Source: a halophilic archaeon (lineage in GTDB: Archaea; Halobacteriota; Halobacteria; Halobacteriales; Haladaptataceae). Taken from it: DNA of 64,000 nt. The first letter of the stretch is position 1. Every line of letters starts with the position of its first letter. The notes beneath the pieces are model-generated. The model saw only the letters and a list, made by a program, of their open reading frames with translations, had not been told where the DNA came from and did no database searches. The stretch lies in contig QNGA01000006.1 of NCBI GenBank assembly GCA_003298465.1, forward strand, positions 124,001-188,000, read 5' to 3'. Shown piece after piece: positions 1-10,023 of the stretch. Position numbers and translations under genes: made by a program.

Positions 1-669
1 TTCGGTGACGAGAACAATCCAGACGCTGCTCCGGTCAATTCTGTTGTTGATGATGCGATCGTAACGATGCGTAATTCAGGTGCTGTAATCGTTGATCCGG
101 TTGAAATACCGAGATTGACTGAGTATCTTGCAGAAACGATGTTATATATTCTTCAGTCAAAACGAGATTTGGATGAGTTTCTGGGAGAAATAGACGGTCC
201 GGTCGATTCGGTTGACGAATTGTACGAGAACGATGAATATCACGAGCTTCTAGATCTTTTCATTGGATTTGCAGAGGAGGGACCTGATGATCTCACAGAT
301 CATACAGAGTACTGGCGGCGGCTTAATGCACAACAGACGTTCCAACAGGAGATTCTGAATGTCTATGCTGAGTATGATCTTGATGCAATAGTGTATCCTG
401 ATGTCCAGGTCGTGCCTCCAACCGAAAGTGAGATTCGCGAGGAAAAATACGAGACCATGACGTTCTCCACGAACACAGTCATCGCTTCACAATCGTTATG
501 TTGTGCAATGTCAGTGCCAGCAGGGTTCACCGATGATGGACTACCCGTCGGCATGGAAATTCTCGGAAAGCCTTTCGACGAATCAACGTTGCTCGAACTC
601 GGCTACGCATTCGAACAAGCTACTGATCACCGACAACCGCCAGAAACGACGCCACCACTATCAGATTGA
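1..669 (+). CDS. Amidase, C-terminal part (cut by window start)
   Basis: The frame is open from base 1, giving about 222 residues of an amidase-signature-family enzyme, a family that hydrolyses amide bonds with a Ser-Ser-Lys triad. The catalytic N-terminal half lies outside the window. The part seen contains the family's late region: a proline- and glycine-rich stretch (VPAGFTDDGLPVGMEILG) that forms the end of the core, then a short helical tail. The product could be a GatA-like or a stand-alone amidase; the visible part does not separate them. It lies 2 kb upstream of an aminotransferase and a Liv-type transporter, so a role in amide or amino-acid use is possible but not shown. Confidence 0.85.
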   Translation, partial: FGDENNPDAAPVNSVVDDAIVTMRNSGAVIVDPVEIPRLTEYLAETMLYILQSKRDLDEFLGEIDGPVDSVDELYENDEYHELLDLFIGFAEEGPDDLTDHTEYWRRLNAQQTFQQEILNVYAEYDLDAIVYPDVQVVPPTESEIREEKYETMTFSTNTVIASQSLCCAMSVPAGFTDDGLPVGMEILGKPFDESTLLELGYAFEQATDHRQPPETTPPLSD

Positions 670-842
670 GCTACGTCGAGACGTCGCGCGATTGATCGTC
701 TCTTGGGATCCCCGAACGGTTGCTTTTGAGAGAGTGAGTTGCATCCGATGGCGTTAGCGAAGAAGGTAAAAGCGTTGTTGTGATCAAGAGCGGTGAGCAC
801 TTGATTAGTTGTCAAAAGCTGGACGGCCAGGAATACATATAG

Positions 843-910
843 AAATAGTTGGCTCTGTTGAAATACCCAACAACTTATAGAACTGGCGTGCTGAATACAG
901 AGCATTCGTT
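843..910 (+). repeat. Solo insertion-sequence end (copy 1)
   Basis: A GGCTCTGTTGAAATACCC start is followed by a block ending GGCGTGCTGAATACAGAG. The same block recurs at 10314-10371 with a few changes. The first bases resemble the 16-bp terminal repeats of the IS5-type element at 12840-14316. No transposase is attached, so this is a solo end left by deletion. Confidence 0.55.
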
Positions 911-951
911 CACCAGTGGATAGTTGCCCCTGCCCGGCGTACAGACGGCAT

Positions 952-1524
952 ATGTTCCGAGATGTATTCTGGACGCCGGTCGAGGATATCGGATTAGAAC
1001 ACCTCCAACTCACCGAAGACCGGGCAGGGGTTGCCGCTGAGAGTACCGTCATCGGCACGCATGACGGCAAACCGTTCCGTATCCTCTATCAAGTTGACTG
1101 TGATCGTAGCTGGCGGACGAGGCGAGTCCACGTCGCAACGCTCGGTGGTCACTCACAATCGATGACACTCCGCGCTGATGGCGACGGTACGTGGATTGAC
1201 GAACAGGGCAGCGAACTCTCGGTACTGGAGAGGGCAATTGACGTCGATATTTCAGCGACCCCGTTCACCAACACGCTCCCGGTCAGACGTCTGGACCTAA
1301 GTGAGGGCGAGGCCACCGAACTGACCGTCACCTACGTCAGCGTTCCAGACCTCGGTCTCGACGCCGACGTCCAGCGATACACCTGCCTTGAGCCGGTCGA
1401 CGAGACGGGTGGTCGTTACCAATATGACGCGGTCGGGAGCGACTTCTCCGCCGAGTTGGAGGTCGACGCCGACGGCCTTGTCGTCGAGTATACAGGCCTT
1501 TTTACGCAGAGTGACCCGCCGTAA
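952..1524 (+). CDS. Putative glycolipid-binding protein (DUF1089)
   Basis: About 190 residues matching the DUF1089 / Glycolipid_bind family by overall pattern: an N-terminal MFRDVFWTPVED, then LEHLQL, and a C-terminal beta-rich half with YQYDAVGSDFSAELEVDADGLVVEY. Members are predicted beta-barrel proteins of unproven function; the family name comes from structural similarity. I chose the ATG at 952 over the GTG at 916, because residues before MFRDVF look like non-coding IS sequence. The gene starts just after the solo IS end at 843-910, so its native promoter may have been replaced. Downstream, 1525-1792 holds nothing I recognise. Confidence 0.7.
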   Translation: MFRDVFWTPVEDIGLEHLQLTEDRAGVAAESTVIGTHDGKPFRILYQVDCDRSWRTRRVHVATLGGHSQSMTLRADGDGTWIDEQGSELSVLERAIDVDISATPFTNTLPVRRLDLSEGEATELTVTYVSVPDLGLDADVQRYTCLEPVDETGGRYQYDAVGSDFSAELEVDADGLVVEYTGLFTQSDPP

Positions 1525-1792
1525 GGGACCATCCGGTCTGATAGGGATTAGCAGAAATCTTCGGCCTCTTCTATACAACTCATTCCTAACCTTTTGAAAA
1601 CGGTGTGACCGATCCAGAGGTTGCGTACAGCAAACCGACATCGTTTATTCCAAGAGATTCGTGCTGAAGCAGCCGACCAGTAGACCTGCGAATGTATCAG
1701 TGAGTGTTGGAGCAGCCTTCATGCAACGGAGAAGTCGGAGTAGGCGAATACCTCGGTGAATGAGACTTGAAAGCGGGTGGTTGAGTTGATAG

Positions 1793-2214
1793 CTATTCTT
1801 CGATCTCGAACTGCGGATTCTAGACTACTTCCCACAGGTGGTCGTCTGGGTCAAGGAAGTGACCGGAATATCCGCCCCATTCACGGTCACGTGGCGGATC
1901 GGTAATTTCTGCGCCTGCTTCGTCCGCTGTCTTCAGTACGGCATCGACTGCTTCTTTCGACGCGACGTTGTGACCGAGGGTAAATCTGTAGGACTGGGTG
2001 CTGCCTCCTTAACGTTCGCGTCTTCCGCGATTTGCTGTTTCGGGTAGAGTGCAAGCTGCAAGCCATTGTTCAACGGAAAGAAAGCGACAGCTCCACCTTC
2101 GAATTCAGTGCCGACGATACCCTCCGTCGGCCAACCCAACCCTTCGTGGTAAAAGTCGAGTGACGTTTCGAGGTCGTTGACTCCCAACGTGATGACGGTA
2201 ATTCGTTGTTCCAT
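1793..2214 (-). pseudogene. VOC-family (glyoxalase-like) protein, broken
   Basis: Read from ATG at 2214, the first half is a normal VOC protein (MEQRITVITLGVND, then FYHEGLGWP). Around 1985 the frame slips. Reading on in the next frame gives the expected second half (FTLGHNVASKEAVDAVL, then GGYSGHFLDPDDHLWEVV). A second lesion turns a Trp codon into TAG just after EVV, with NPQFEIEE following to a second stop at 1793. Members are small metal-dependent dioxygenases, lyases or resistance proteins. Two independent lesions make a sequencing error an unlikely full explanation. Confidence 0.75.
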
Positions 2215-2662
2215 AAGTGGGCTCACCTGTTCTAGACTGACGGTTTCCAGCATCGTAGAGAATGGACTGGTGGCGAGATATACCTAACTCTGTCAACACG
2301 AAGGCAAGCTACAGTATTAAGAGAGCTATTGATCGTGTTCGCTGTACCAAACGATTCGTAATTTACCTGTACTGAGCGATCATTGTTCTTGTTGATCAAG
2401 TTCTGACTGGTGCTGCATTCGCGCCCTCTATTCAGCACGAGGTTTGAAACCTATCACCGCAAGATGGTTTCAGCAAGGCCAAATAGTTAGAATCTATGGT
2501 TGTGTTTTTGGGATTCTCGGTGATTGTATGCCCCTCGACTCCAGATTAGGAACGGGTACGGCTACCGAATTATCAAATCCAGCATCTTATGTGTTAATTT
2601 AGATATACTTGGCGAACTCCTCTTAGAGTATCTATATGTGTTAACCGAACTCATGGGTTCAT
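2215..2662. other. Intergenic, 448 bases
   Basis: No convincing gene. The AT-rich last 100 bases carry the promoter of the following aminotransferase; the rest shows nothing I recognise. Confidence 0.5.
2631..2640 (+). promoter_or_regulatory. TATA box of the aminotransferase
   Basis: TCTATATGTG is centred about 28 bases before the ATG at 2663, the spacing expected for a leaderless haloarchaeal transcript. It supports that start. Confidence 0.5.
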
Positions 2663-4027
2663 ATGGTGGGGCCACCAATTGACGAACTCCATTTTAGTGA
2701 AGCACCAAGCGTGAAGTCGGTACCCGGACCAAAATCAAGACAGTTACTCGACCGACAGCGGAAAATAGATAGCAGCGTCGTCGCATACCCTGATCGAGTC
2801 CCAATCGCGTTCAAGGCGGGACGAGGAGCAACATTGCAGGATGTTGATGGAAATACATACCTCGATTTCTTCGCCGGTATCGGGGTTCTCAACGTTGGTC
2901 ATTCGAACCCCTACGTCGTCGAAGCAGTGGATGAACAAACCGAGCAACTCGTCCACTCAATTGACTTCCCAACCGAACCTCGGCTTGACCTCATCGAGAA
3001 GTTGGGAAAAATCGCTCCAGGAAGTCTCCCCGGGAACAACCGCGTCGTATTCGGGGGTCCAACTGGAAGTGACGCAATCGAGGCCACGATCAAGTTGGCT
3101 AAACATACCACAGGCGGCCACGGACTTATCGCGTTTCGCGGTTCCTATCACGGAGCTACCTCAGGGGCACTGAGCCTGACCGGAGCTAAGAAATTCAAGA
3201 AAGAGTATACACCCCTGCTCAGTGACGTCCAATACGCCCGCTATCCCTACACATTCAAACACGGTGTAAGCGAAGAGGAAGCGATGGAACAATCGCTTGC
3301 AGATGTTCGCTCGATTCTCGAAGATCCCTACGGAGGTCTCACTAATCCGGCGGGTATCTGGGTCGAACCGATTCAGGGCGAAGGAGGTGTCGTCACTCCG
3401 CCGGAGGGATTCCTCCCACGGTTAAAGGAACTTGCTGAGGATAACGGTGTCCCGCTGATAGTCGACGAAATACAGACTGGGTTCGGTCGGACAGGACAAT
3501 GGTTTGCCAGCAGCTGGGAGGACGTCACGCCGGATATCATGCCAATGGCGAAGGCGATCGGCGGAATAGGCTTACCGCTCTCGGCAACTATGTACCGCGA
3601 AGAGTTAGATACGTGGAGTACTGGCGGTCATGTGGGAACGTATCGCGGGAATCTCCCTGCAATGCGTGCTGGAGTTCGCGCGATTGAGTATATACAGCAG
3701 CAGGGTCTTCTTGAACATGGCCGGGAGGTCGGCGACTACATTCGGAAGCGACTCGAGGAGATCGCCGAGTCGAACCCTCATCTCGCAGAGATACGCGGGA
3801 AGGGGATGTTCATCGGTGCAGAGTTTGTGAATGCGGACGGACAACCATGGAAGGAAGCTGTCCTCGATATTCAGACTCGATGCTACGAGGAGGGAGTGCT
3901 GGTCTGGACGGCGGGCCGACATGGGAACGTCTTGCGGCTCATTCCGCCGTTGGTTCTCACTCAGGAGCAAGCGGAGGTAGGAACCGATGTCATCGTTGAT
4001 GCGATCGCGGAGGTGACAACCGAATAG
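2663..4027 (+). CDS. Class III aminotransferase (GABA/diaminobutyrate type)
   Basis: 454 residues, the usual length for PLP-dependent class III (omega) aminotransferases, which move an amino group from a terminal or alpha amine to 2-oxoglutarate or pyruvate. Visible features: an N-terminal [14 protein letters not shown] region, [15 protein letters not shown] (cofactor phosphate region), [11 protein letters not shown], the [12 protein letters not shown] block with the PLP-ring aspartate, and the Schiff-base lysine at about 297 (MPMAKAIGG). Substrate cannot be fixed from sequence: 4-aminobutyrate, diaminobutyrate or another diamine-derived substrate are all possible. It precedes a complete Liv-type ABC operon by about 400 bases and may act on what that transporter imports. 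Confidence 0.88.
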   Translation: MVGPPIDELHFSEAPSVKSVPGPKSRQLLDRQRKIDSSVVAYPDRVPIAFKAGRGATLQDVDGNTYLDFFAGIGVLNVGHSNPYVVEAVDEQTEQLVHSIDFPTEPRLDLIEKLGKIAPGSLPGNNRVVFGGPTGSDAIEATIKLAKHTTGGHGLIAFRGSYHGATSGALSLTGAKKFKKEYTPLLSDVQYARYPYTFKHGVSEEEAMEQSLADVRSILEDPYGGLTNPAGIWVEPIQGEGGVVTPPEGFLPRLKELAEDNGVPLIVDEIQTGFGRTGQWFASSWEDVTPDIMPMAKAIGGIGLPLSATMYREELDTWSTGGHVGTYRGNLPAMRAGVRAIEYIQQQGLLEHGREVGDYIRKRLEEIAESNPHLAEIRGKGMFIGAEFVNADGQPWKEAVLDIQTRCYEEGVLVWTAGRHGNVLRLIPPLVLTQEQAEVGTDVIVDAIAEVTTE

Positions 4028-4419
4028 TTCCCCGTGTTCAAAATTGATATACTACCCTGACATCCTCCTATGACTGAAGCCGTGGGGTGCCATGGTCACA
4101 GACTGTGCCCACGACGGAGAGGTTCCACTCGTCCGTGACGGTGGGGTTGTCGGCCATGCCAATACGGCCCCTGGCCGAGAGAGCGGGCCTCGTCTACCTC
4201 AATGTCTGAGTGCGTATCCCTATATCGGACTCGGGAGTACAAGCTATGAAACGTGCCCAGAAGGCTGCTTTGGCTGTTGTTGGGTTTATTCCACCACTTC
4301 CGTCGTGGGTTTTCTCCTCGAATCCCTGTAACGGTTCTCACGTGAGGTTGAGAGAATGTCACCTTCCTGTGGAAAATTCGCGTAACTATTTGTATTGATC
4401 AGTGTTAACATGAATCGTC
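4028..4419. other. Intergenic with IS200/IS605-type end relic
   Basis: Contains the relic listed at 4057-4091. Minus-strand reading of 4090-4330 gives short protein-like stretches (for example GMADNPTVTDEWN) broken by stops, which suggests decayed IS-associated sequence rather than a gene. The TATA-like CGTAACTATTTGTATT at 4381-4396 is placed to serve the binding-protein gene at 4420. Confidence 0.4.
4057..4091 (-). mobile_element. Orphan IS200/IS605 right-end relic (copy 1)
   Basis: On the minus strand: a CCCCACGGCTTCAGTCATAGG stem-loop-like block followed by AGGATGTCA. The same arrangement (GC stem, TTTAG or TTCAG loop, then GGAGGA and a G-T-C-A motif) recurs at 11188-11225 and 59608-59650. 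It resembles the subterminal hairpin at the 3' end of haloarchaeal tnpB elements. No intact tnpA or tnpB is present. Confidence 0.45.
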
Positions 4420-5715
4420 ATGAGGGGGGACGGGGAAGCGACACACACCAGTGGGGGAAGAAACGCAACTCGACGCCGGCATTTCCTGCAAGCAGTCGGC
4501 GGAATCAGTGTTACCGGGGCGACGATGGGATACCTTGGGGCCCAACAAGGGCGGAAGAATTTCAAATTAGGCGTCGTCACGTCATTATCAGGTGACCTTC
4601 GCTTCGGTGGGCAGGTAACTCGGCGCGGATACGAGTTGTGGAAGCGAACAATCAACCAACAGGGTGGTCTCAATGTTGGTGGGAACAATCACCAGGTAGA
4701 ACTGGTATATGCCGACGCGCAGTCCAATCCCAGTAACGGTGCCGACGCGGCGTCTCGAATGATCTCGCAGGAGAACGTCGATGCGGTGCTTGGGCCATAC
4801 TCCAGCAATGTGACGCTCGCTGTTGTCCCAATAATGGAGCAGAACCAGATGCCGCATATCACGGGAAGTGCAGAGTCTCCCCAGATATGGGAGCAACAGC
4901 CCCAATACACATTTGGAACTATTCCGACGGTCTCCATCATCGCCGACCGTGCGGCGACCGATATTCTCAATCTTGAGCCGCAGGCAGAATCCGTCTACAT
5001 CACGGGAGTCAACGAACCGTTCTCGAAGAGCACCGCAGAGGCGATGCGGGCGGCAGCCCAGAAAGCGAACGTAGAGGTGCTCAACTACGAACTGTTCCCG
5101 CGCGGAGCCGATTACACGAACGTCGTTACTGAGGCGAAAAACGCAGGGCCGGACTTACATTTCCATGGTGGTCACATTGGCAGCCACGTCAACTTGACTA
5201 ATGCAGCCCGTGAGTTAAATTACAACCCGAACGGGATCATGTACCACTACGGTGTTAACACGGACAGCTTCAAAGAAGGAGCTGGCAACGGTGCAGCCTA
5301 CGCATTCGGGGCGACCGTCTGGCTCCCACAGGTTGAACGTTCCGGTGGGGTCCTGTTTGACTCGCCGCAGGCCTATGTCGAAGCATCCCAGTCTACTTTC
5401 AACACCGCACCTGACTACACCCAAGCGGCTTCAACCGCCGCGGGCATTGTTTTCGGTGAGGCGTTTAAGCAACTCGGGGCGAGTCCGCCGCTATCTCGAC
5501 AGCAACAGAACGAGATAGTGTCGATTCTCGAACAAATGGAGGTTAATACGTTCTACGGCACTGTCAACTTCGAAACCGAAGGACAGTACTACCATGACAA
5601 TACCCAGACCCAGCCGTTAGCCATCCAACTCGATCAGGACAACTCCCCGATCATTGTCGGCACCGAGGGTGGAGGCAATGCGACGTATCCTGTGCCGGCA
5701 TGGGGTGAACGTTGA
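4420..5715 (+). CDS. Liv-type ABC transporter substrate-binding protein
   Basis: 431 residues of the periplasmic-binding-protein type I family used for branched-chain amino acids, amides and urea. The N-terminus has a twin-arginine signal (TRRRHFLQAVGG) with a hydrophobic stretch, so export by the Tat route is likely, as usual in haloarchaea. There is no clear lipobox cysteine. The mature part starts near FKLGVVTSLSGDLRFGG, the typical first strand, and contains the hinge-region motif LGPYSSNVTLAVVPI. It is the first gene of a five-gene operon; the next start lies 4 bases after its stop. Ligand identity cannot be read from sequence; neighbours suggest an amino acid or amide. Confidence 0.9.
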   Translation: MRGDGEATHTSGGRNATRRRHFLQAVGGISVTGATMGYLGAQQGRKNFKLGVVTSLSGDLRFGGQVTRRGYELWKRTINQQGGLNVGGNNHQVELVYADAQSNPSNGADAASRMISQENVDAVLGPYSSNVTLAVVPIMEQNQMPHITGSAESPQIWEQQPQYTFGTIPTVSIIADRAATDILNLEPQAESVYITGVNEPFSKSTAEAMRAAAQKANVEVLNYELFPRGADYTNVVTEAKNAGPDLHFHGGHIGSHVNLTNAARELNYNPNGIMYHYGVNTDSFKEGAGNGAAYAFGATVWLPQVERSGGVLFDSPQAYVEASQSTFNTAPDYTQAASTAAGIVFGEAFKQLGASPPLSRQQQNEIVSILEQMEVNTFYGTVNFETEGQYYHDNTQTQPLAIQLDQDNSPIIVGTEGGGNATYPVPAWGER

Positions 5716-5719
5716 TTCG

Positions 5720-6616
5720 ATGGTCGACGCGGAGTTGTTCACTCAGACGCTGATTAACGGGCTGCTGCTTGGAGGCATCTATGTCACGATCGGCGTCGGA
5801 TTCTCACTCGCGTTCGGCGTACTGGAAGTCATCGACTTCGCAGTCGGCGAGTACGTAATGTTAGGCGCATTCGCCGGAGCACTGCTGGCCCCGACGCTGG
5901 GATCAGAGGGAGTGTTCATCATCCCGATCGTCTTCGCGTCATTTTTCGTGGTCGGGTTTCTGATACAGCCGCTCATCCATCACGTTACGTCGGGAGACAG
6001 ACCGATGCCTGTGTTGATGGGTCTGGTGTTCACCTTTGGACTGGCGATATTCGCTCGAGGGTCGGTCCTCACCATGTTCGGTCCGAACAACCGGAACGTC
6101 CCCTCTGAGCTACTCACTGGCGGTGTCACAGTCCCAGGTATCGGTATCTTTCCGACGGTCCGCGTGGTGACAGCTCTGTTTGGAGTCAGTGCACTCACTG
6201 TCTTCATGTACTACCTCTACAACACGAAAGGCGGAATGGCAATTCGCGCCATCGCCGAGGATCGCACTAACGCCCGTCTAATGGGGATCAATATTAACCG
6301 GTATCAATCGATTGCGTACGGCGCCTACGCCGGGATGACGGCGACCGCTGGAGTCTTTATCGGATTGATTTTCACAGCGAATCCGGGCATGGGATTGCAG
6401 TACACCGCTTTTGCATTCTTTATGGTGGTGCTCGCTGGACTAGGATATCTGCCAGGCGTCATTGTGAGCGGAATCGTACTCGGACTCGCTCAGTCGCTTA
6501 CCGCAGTCTACTGGAGTGGGGAAGTAGTCTTATTTGTCCTTTTTGCACTCATCTACATCGTACTATTAGTCTCGCCGTCCGGCATCCTCGGAAAAGGAGG
6601 TGAACACGCCTCGTGA
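5720..6616 (+). CDS. livH: Liv-type ABC permease, LivH-like
   Basis: 298 residues from the ATG at 5720, just after the binding-protein stop; an upstream in-frame start at 5654 would overlap that gene by 60 bases and is less likely. It is a very hydrophobic membrane protein with the family motif TKGGMAIRAIAEDRTNARLMGI, the cytoplasmic coupling loop that contacts the ATPases. Start NGLLLGGIYVTIGVGFSLAFG is typical for LivH. The stop overlaps the next GTG start by 4 bases, showing translational coupling. Confidence 0.9.
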   Translation: MVDAELFTQTLINGLLLGGIYVTIGVGFSLAFGVLEVIDFAVGEYVMLGAFAGALLAPTLGSEGVFIIPIVFASFFVVGFLIQPLIHHVTSGDRPMPVLMGLVFTFGLAIFARGSVLTMFGPNNRNVPSELLTGGVTVPGIGIFPTVRVVTALFGVSALTVFMYYLYNTKGGMAIRAIAEDRTNARLMGININRYQSIAYGAYAGMTATAGVFIGLIFTANPGMGLQYTAFAFFMVVLAGLGYLPGVIVSGIVLGLAQSLTAVYWSGEVVLFVLFALIYIVLLVSPSGILGKGGEHAS

Positions 6617-7668
6617 ACACAGACGAGGAGAGCGGGAGTTACGGTACTTATGTTAGCAAAGTCCGCCGACTCCGCGGAGTTCCGGTCTTAGTAGCTGGAA
6701 TTATTCTAGTAGTGCTGCTTCTGCTTCCCGTCTGGATCGGACCGTTCTGGACTCGGATTGCGTTGGGGACACTAATGTGGATTGGATTGGCTCAGTCATG
6801 GAACATGATCGGCGGCTACGCCGGGTATCTTGACTTCGGACATGGCGCATACTTCGGCATTGGCGCACTCGTCACCGGTATTGGAATGAACACGCTTGGG
6901 TATCCGTTCATCGGCGGATTCGCGCTCGCAGGAATAGCCGGTGCAGTGTTAGCGTACATCATCGCTGTACCGACGTTGCGCCTTCGAGGGGCGTACTTCG
7001 CAATCGCGACGTGGGCGTTCGCAGAAGCGGTCAAACAGCTCGCACTAGTACTCGAAATCACGGGCGGAACATTCGGGATGAGCCTTCCCACCGGCGAAGG
7101 GACCGTTGGATTGCCGATTCCCGGCGGTCCGTCTGAAACGTTCTTTTACTATGTGATGCTTGCCCTCGCAGTTGGAACCGTGGCGCTTGCATACACGTTG
7201 TTTGAGCGCCGAGAATTTGGGTATCGTGTGAAGGCGCTCCGAGATAACCAAGACGCTGCCGAGGCACTCGGGATCAACACGACACGGGTCAAACGGCAAG
7301 TCTACGTCTTATCCTGTGTCATCGCCGCGCTCTTTGGCAGTGTCCACGCGTTCTTTATTATATTCATACACCCCAACGATGTGCTAGCAGCCATCGTGAC
7401 CGACCAGATGGTCATCATGGTTCTGCTTGGCGGTCTCGGAACGATCGTAGGGCCGATACTCGGCGGCATTGCCGTATTCCTTCTTGAGCGACTGTCGTCG
7501 GTATACCTCGGCCAGACGACCTTTTACCTCCCGCTCATTGGCGTGTTAATTATGCTGGTTGTTCTATTCGCACCGAGCGGGGTTGTTGGTCTTCTGCGCG
7601 GCGATATCACCAGTACCGACGTCAAAGACAACATCCGTGAGTTGGCGGATCGCTTTCAATTCCGATGA
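6613..7668 (+). CDS. livM: Liv-type ABC permease, LivM-like
   Basis: 351 residues starting at GTG 6613. Multi-spanning membrane protein with the GGYAGYLDFGHGAYFGIGA motif characteristic of LivM and the coupling loop RVKALRDNQDAAEALGI. The C-terminal cytoplasmic tail is short and acidic. It forms the heterodimeric pore with the preceding LivH-like protein. The stop overlaps the following ATPase start by 4 bases. Confidence 0.9.
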   Translation: MNTDEESGSYGTYVSKVRRLRGVPVLVAGIILVVLLLLPVWIGPFWTRIALGTLMWIGLAQSWNMIGGYAGYLDFGHGAYFGIGALVTGIGMNTLGYPFIGGFALAGIAGAVLAYIIAVPTLRLRGAYFAIATWAFAEAVKQLALVLEITGGTFGMSLPTGEGTVGLPIPGGPSETFFYYVMLALAVGTVALAYTLFERREFGYRVKALRDNQDAAEALGINTTRVKRQVYVLSCVIAALFGSVHAFFIIFIHPNDVLAAIVTDQMVIMVLLGGLGTIVGPILGGIAVFLLERLSSVYLGQTTFYLPLIGVLIMLVVLFAPSGVVGLLRGDITSTDVKDNIRELADRFQFR

Positions 7669-8396
7669 CAGACGTAATACTTCAAACCAACGAACTGACC
7701 AAGCGATTCGGCGCACTAACTGCCAATGATCAGATCTCGCTATCCGTAGAGCGAGGTGATATTCGAGGAATTATCGGTCCAAACGGCAGTGGAAAAACGA
7801 CGTTCTTCAACTGTGTCACTGGGTTCCTCAATCCCGACGAAGGACACATTGAATTTGACGGGGTTGACGTGACCAACTGGAAACCTCATCGGATCGCTCG
7901 ACGGGGAATGGTTCGGACATTCCAGATCGTCTCGCCGTTCAAGAACATGACCGTCCGTCAAAACCTACTTGCAGGCCGTGTTCCCGACCGAGTGGATAAG
8001 CGGGCACACACCGATGAAATACTCGAATTCCTCGAAATCGATCATATTGCCGAAAATGATGCTGGAGGAATTAGCGGTGGCCAGCAGAAGCTACTGGAAC
8101 TCGGCCGTGTACTGATGCTCGACCCAGAGTGCGTTTTGTTGGACGAACCGACTGCTGGAGTAAACCCCGCACTCGAGAAGCGTCTTCTCGACCATATCCA
8201 CGACCTCAACGACGAGGGAATGACCTTCGTCATAGTGGAACACGATATGAATGTGATGCAGAGGATAGCTGATTCCATTTCGGTGTTCGATCAAGGCAAG
8301 TATATCGCTGAAGGGCCATTTGATGAGATACAGCAGAATGAATTAGTCAGACAGGCGTATCTTGGCTCCGCAAGTGACGAGGAAATTCCCATATGA
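7665..8396 (+). CDS. livG: Liv-type ABC ATPase, LivG-like
   Basis: 243 residues. Walker A GPNGSGKTT, the LivG-type GMVRTFQI Q-loop, signature ISGGQQKLLELGR, Walker B VLLDEPTAG and switch histidine in IVEHDMNVM are all intact. It powers transport together with the next gene's product. The stop overlaps the next ATG by 4 bases. Confidence 0.92.
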   Translation: MTDVILQTNELTKRFGALTANDQISLSVERGDIRGIIGPNGSGKTTFFNCVTGFLNPDEGHIEFDGVDVTNWKPHRIARRGMVRTFQIVSPFKNMTVRQNLLAGRVPDRVDKRAHTDEILEFLEIDHIAENDAGGISGGQQKLLELGRVLMLDPECVLLDEPTAGVNPALEKRLLDHIHDLNDEGMTFVIVEHDMNVMQRIADSISVFDQGKYIAEGPFDEIQQNELVRQAYLGSASDEEIPI

Positions 8397-9112
8397 CTGA
8401 TCCGCCTGTCCTCATTGCCGAGGATATCGTCACTGGCTACGATCAGCACGAGGTCATTCACGAAGTGACAGTCAAATCACACGACGGAGTTACATGTATC
8501 TTCGGACCCAATGGGAGTGGAAAGTCAACACTATTGAAAACAATGAATGGTGTTGTACCGGTCTGGTCAGGATCGGTCAAGTACGGCAACCACGAAATCA
8601 CGAATAATACACCAGAAGATATCGTAAAAGGCGGTATCGCAACTCTGCCGCAGGGAGGTGGCGTGTTCAGTACCCTGACGGTCAAAGAGAACCTCCGTAT
8701 CGGAGGGTTCACTGTCGACGATACAGACGATCTCAACCGACGGATGGACGAAGTTCTGGACGTATTTCCCGATCTCCGAGACAAACTTGGTGATAAAGCG
8801 AACTCGCTATCAGGAGGCCAGCAAATGATGGTAAGTCTTGGCCGAGCAATGATGACGGGAGCAGACACCTATTTGCTTGACGAACCTAGTGCGGGGCTCG
8901 CACCCACATTGATTGATAATGCGTTCGAACTGATATCGCGGCTAGTCGAACAAGGTTCTCAAGTTATTCTCATCGAGCAGAACGTCACTGCGGCACTCCA
9001 ACTCGCCGATTACGTATATATACTCGCTGAAGGAGATCTCCAATTTGACGGTCCGCCAGCAGAATTATCTGATGAAGACGAGCTGATGGAATTGTATCTC
9101 GGAATCGAATAG
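8393..9112 (+). CDS. livF: Liv-type ABC ATPase, LivF-like
   Basis: 239 residues, last gene of the operon. Walker A GPNGSGKST, LPQGGGVFSTLTVKENL Q-loop region, signature LSGGQQMMVSLGR, Walker B LLDEPSAG and IEQN switch region are intact. The C-terminal LYLGIE is the standard LivF tail. With the other four genes it makes a complete high-affinity importer. Confidence 0.92.
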   Translation: MTDPPVLIAEDIVTGYDQHEVIHEVTVKSHDGVTCIFGPNGSGKSTLLKTMNGVVPVWSGSVKYGNHEITNNTPEDIVKGGIATLPQGGGVFSTLTVKENLRIGGFTVDDTDDLNRRMDEVLDVFPDLRDKLGDKANSLSGGQQMMVSLGRAMMTGADTYLLDEPSAGLAPTLIDNAFELISRLVEQGSQVILIEQNVTAALQLADYVYILAEGDLQFDGPPAELSDEDELMELYLGIE

Positions 9113-9120
9113 TATCGCAC

Positions 9121-9443
9121 GGTCTTACTGTACTGCTCCCAGCCGAACTCCTAATAGGCGTCCCAGGTGAGCCGGATCGTGACCAACTCAGTTTCTGGAT
9201 CGTATTCAGTCACGCCAGTCTGTTGCTGGGCCCGTTCAGAGATCTCCCAATCGACCGAATCGACAGGAAACTCGGGAAGTGCTCGGCAGCGACGTCGGCC
9301 GCGTATATTTGCGCTCGATCGAGCAGAGCTGCCTGCGTCTTCGGCACACTCTCGGCGGCGTCACAGTCGTCGGTCGTCTCGTCGATGCTGTCGGTGAGCG
9401 TACGCTGTTCGTCGACTTCCGGAAGCGTCTGTTGGCGAGTCAT
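9121..9443 (-). pseudogene. SprT-like zinc metallopeptidase fragment (cassette copy 1)
   Basis: From ATG 9443 (MTRQQTLPEVDEQ) the reading follows the copy at 11596-12163: LLDRAQIYAADVAAEHFP, then a one-base loss, after which the next frame continues DSVDWEISERAQQQ and TGVTEYDPETELVTIRLTWDAY. An in-frame TAG follows, then EFGWEQYSKT. The HExxH catalytic part is missing, so only the N-terminal third is left. SprT-like proteins are DNA-associated zinc proteases; in haloarchaeal accessory regions they often sit behind a SWIM zinc-finger gene, as here. Confidence 0.65.
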
Positions 9444-9462
9444 ACAAATAGGAAGGAAGGAG

Positions 9463-9899
9463 TTAGCAGCAGGCGTTGAGCGCGTGTTTGTCGGTGGTTT
9501 CGGTCCCGCAGTGCCGCAGCGCCAGTAGCGGTGATCGATGTTCCCGTATTTGCCCTGACCGACATGCGGACCAGTGATGCGTGGCCCGTCGTCATTCTCG
9601 TCACTCACGTCGTCAGTAGGGAAGCCGTCGAGCGAGCCGTCGCCGGTCGCGTGTTCGACGGCGGCCATGTGCTTGCAGTGGGCGTGGCGGTGGACGTGGT
9701 GCGGGCAGGTGCAGGTGAGCGCGTCGCCCGTCACGTCATCGAATGTCACCGTATACTGGTGCTCGTCGGGGTTCTCGTAGCTCTCATTCGCCACGTCGAC
9801 TATCCCGGGGGCGTCGACGCCGAAGCTGAACTATTCCCACTGCGCGCGTTTCTGTGCCGTCTCGTCAGATTCAAGGACCGCGGTCGTAGTCGTTGACAT
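9463..9899 (-). pseudogene. SWIM zinc-finger protein, broken (cassette copy 1)
   Basis: The natural start appears to be ATG 9899 (MSTTTTAVLESDETAQKR), but a TAG at 9831-9833 interrupts it where copy 3 has CAG (E-stop-FSFGVD). Past the stop the SWIM motif is intact: CTCPHHVHRHAHCKHM keeps all four zinc ligands (C-C-C-H). Translation from GTG 9794 would still give a SWIM protein without its N-terminus. Near 9500 the frame also slips, after RYWRCGTAG, fusing the reading to the downstream SprT remnant. SWIM domains bind nucleic acid or protein. Confidence 0.65.
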
Positions 9900-10023
9900 A
9901 GATTTCTACAGTTGGTTTCGAGAAGCCCACTCCCGCGCTGTCTCAGCAGCGCGGGGAAATTCTGATTCCCCCGAGGGAAGTGACCTTCTCACCTTTTCCT
10001 AATAGGGCCAAGGATAGATGTGA

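Noticed and set aside
9531..9896. Plus-strand frame opposite the SWIM gene
   Set aside because: Arg/Val-rich shadow; the minus strand holds the conserved SWIM zinc ligands.
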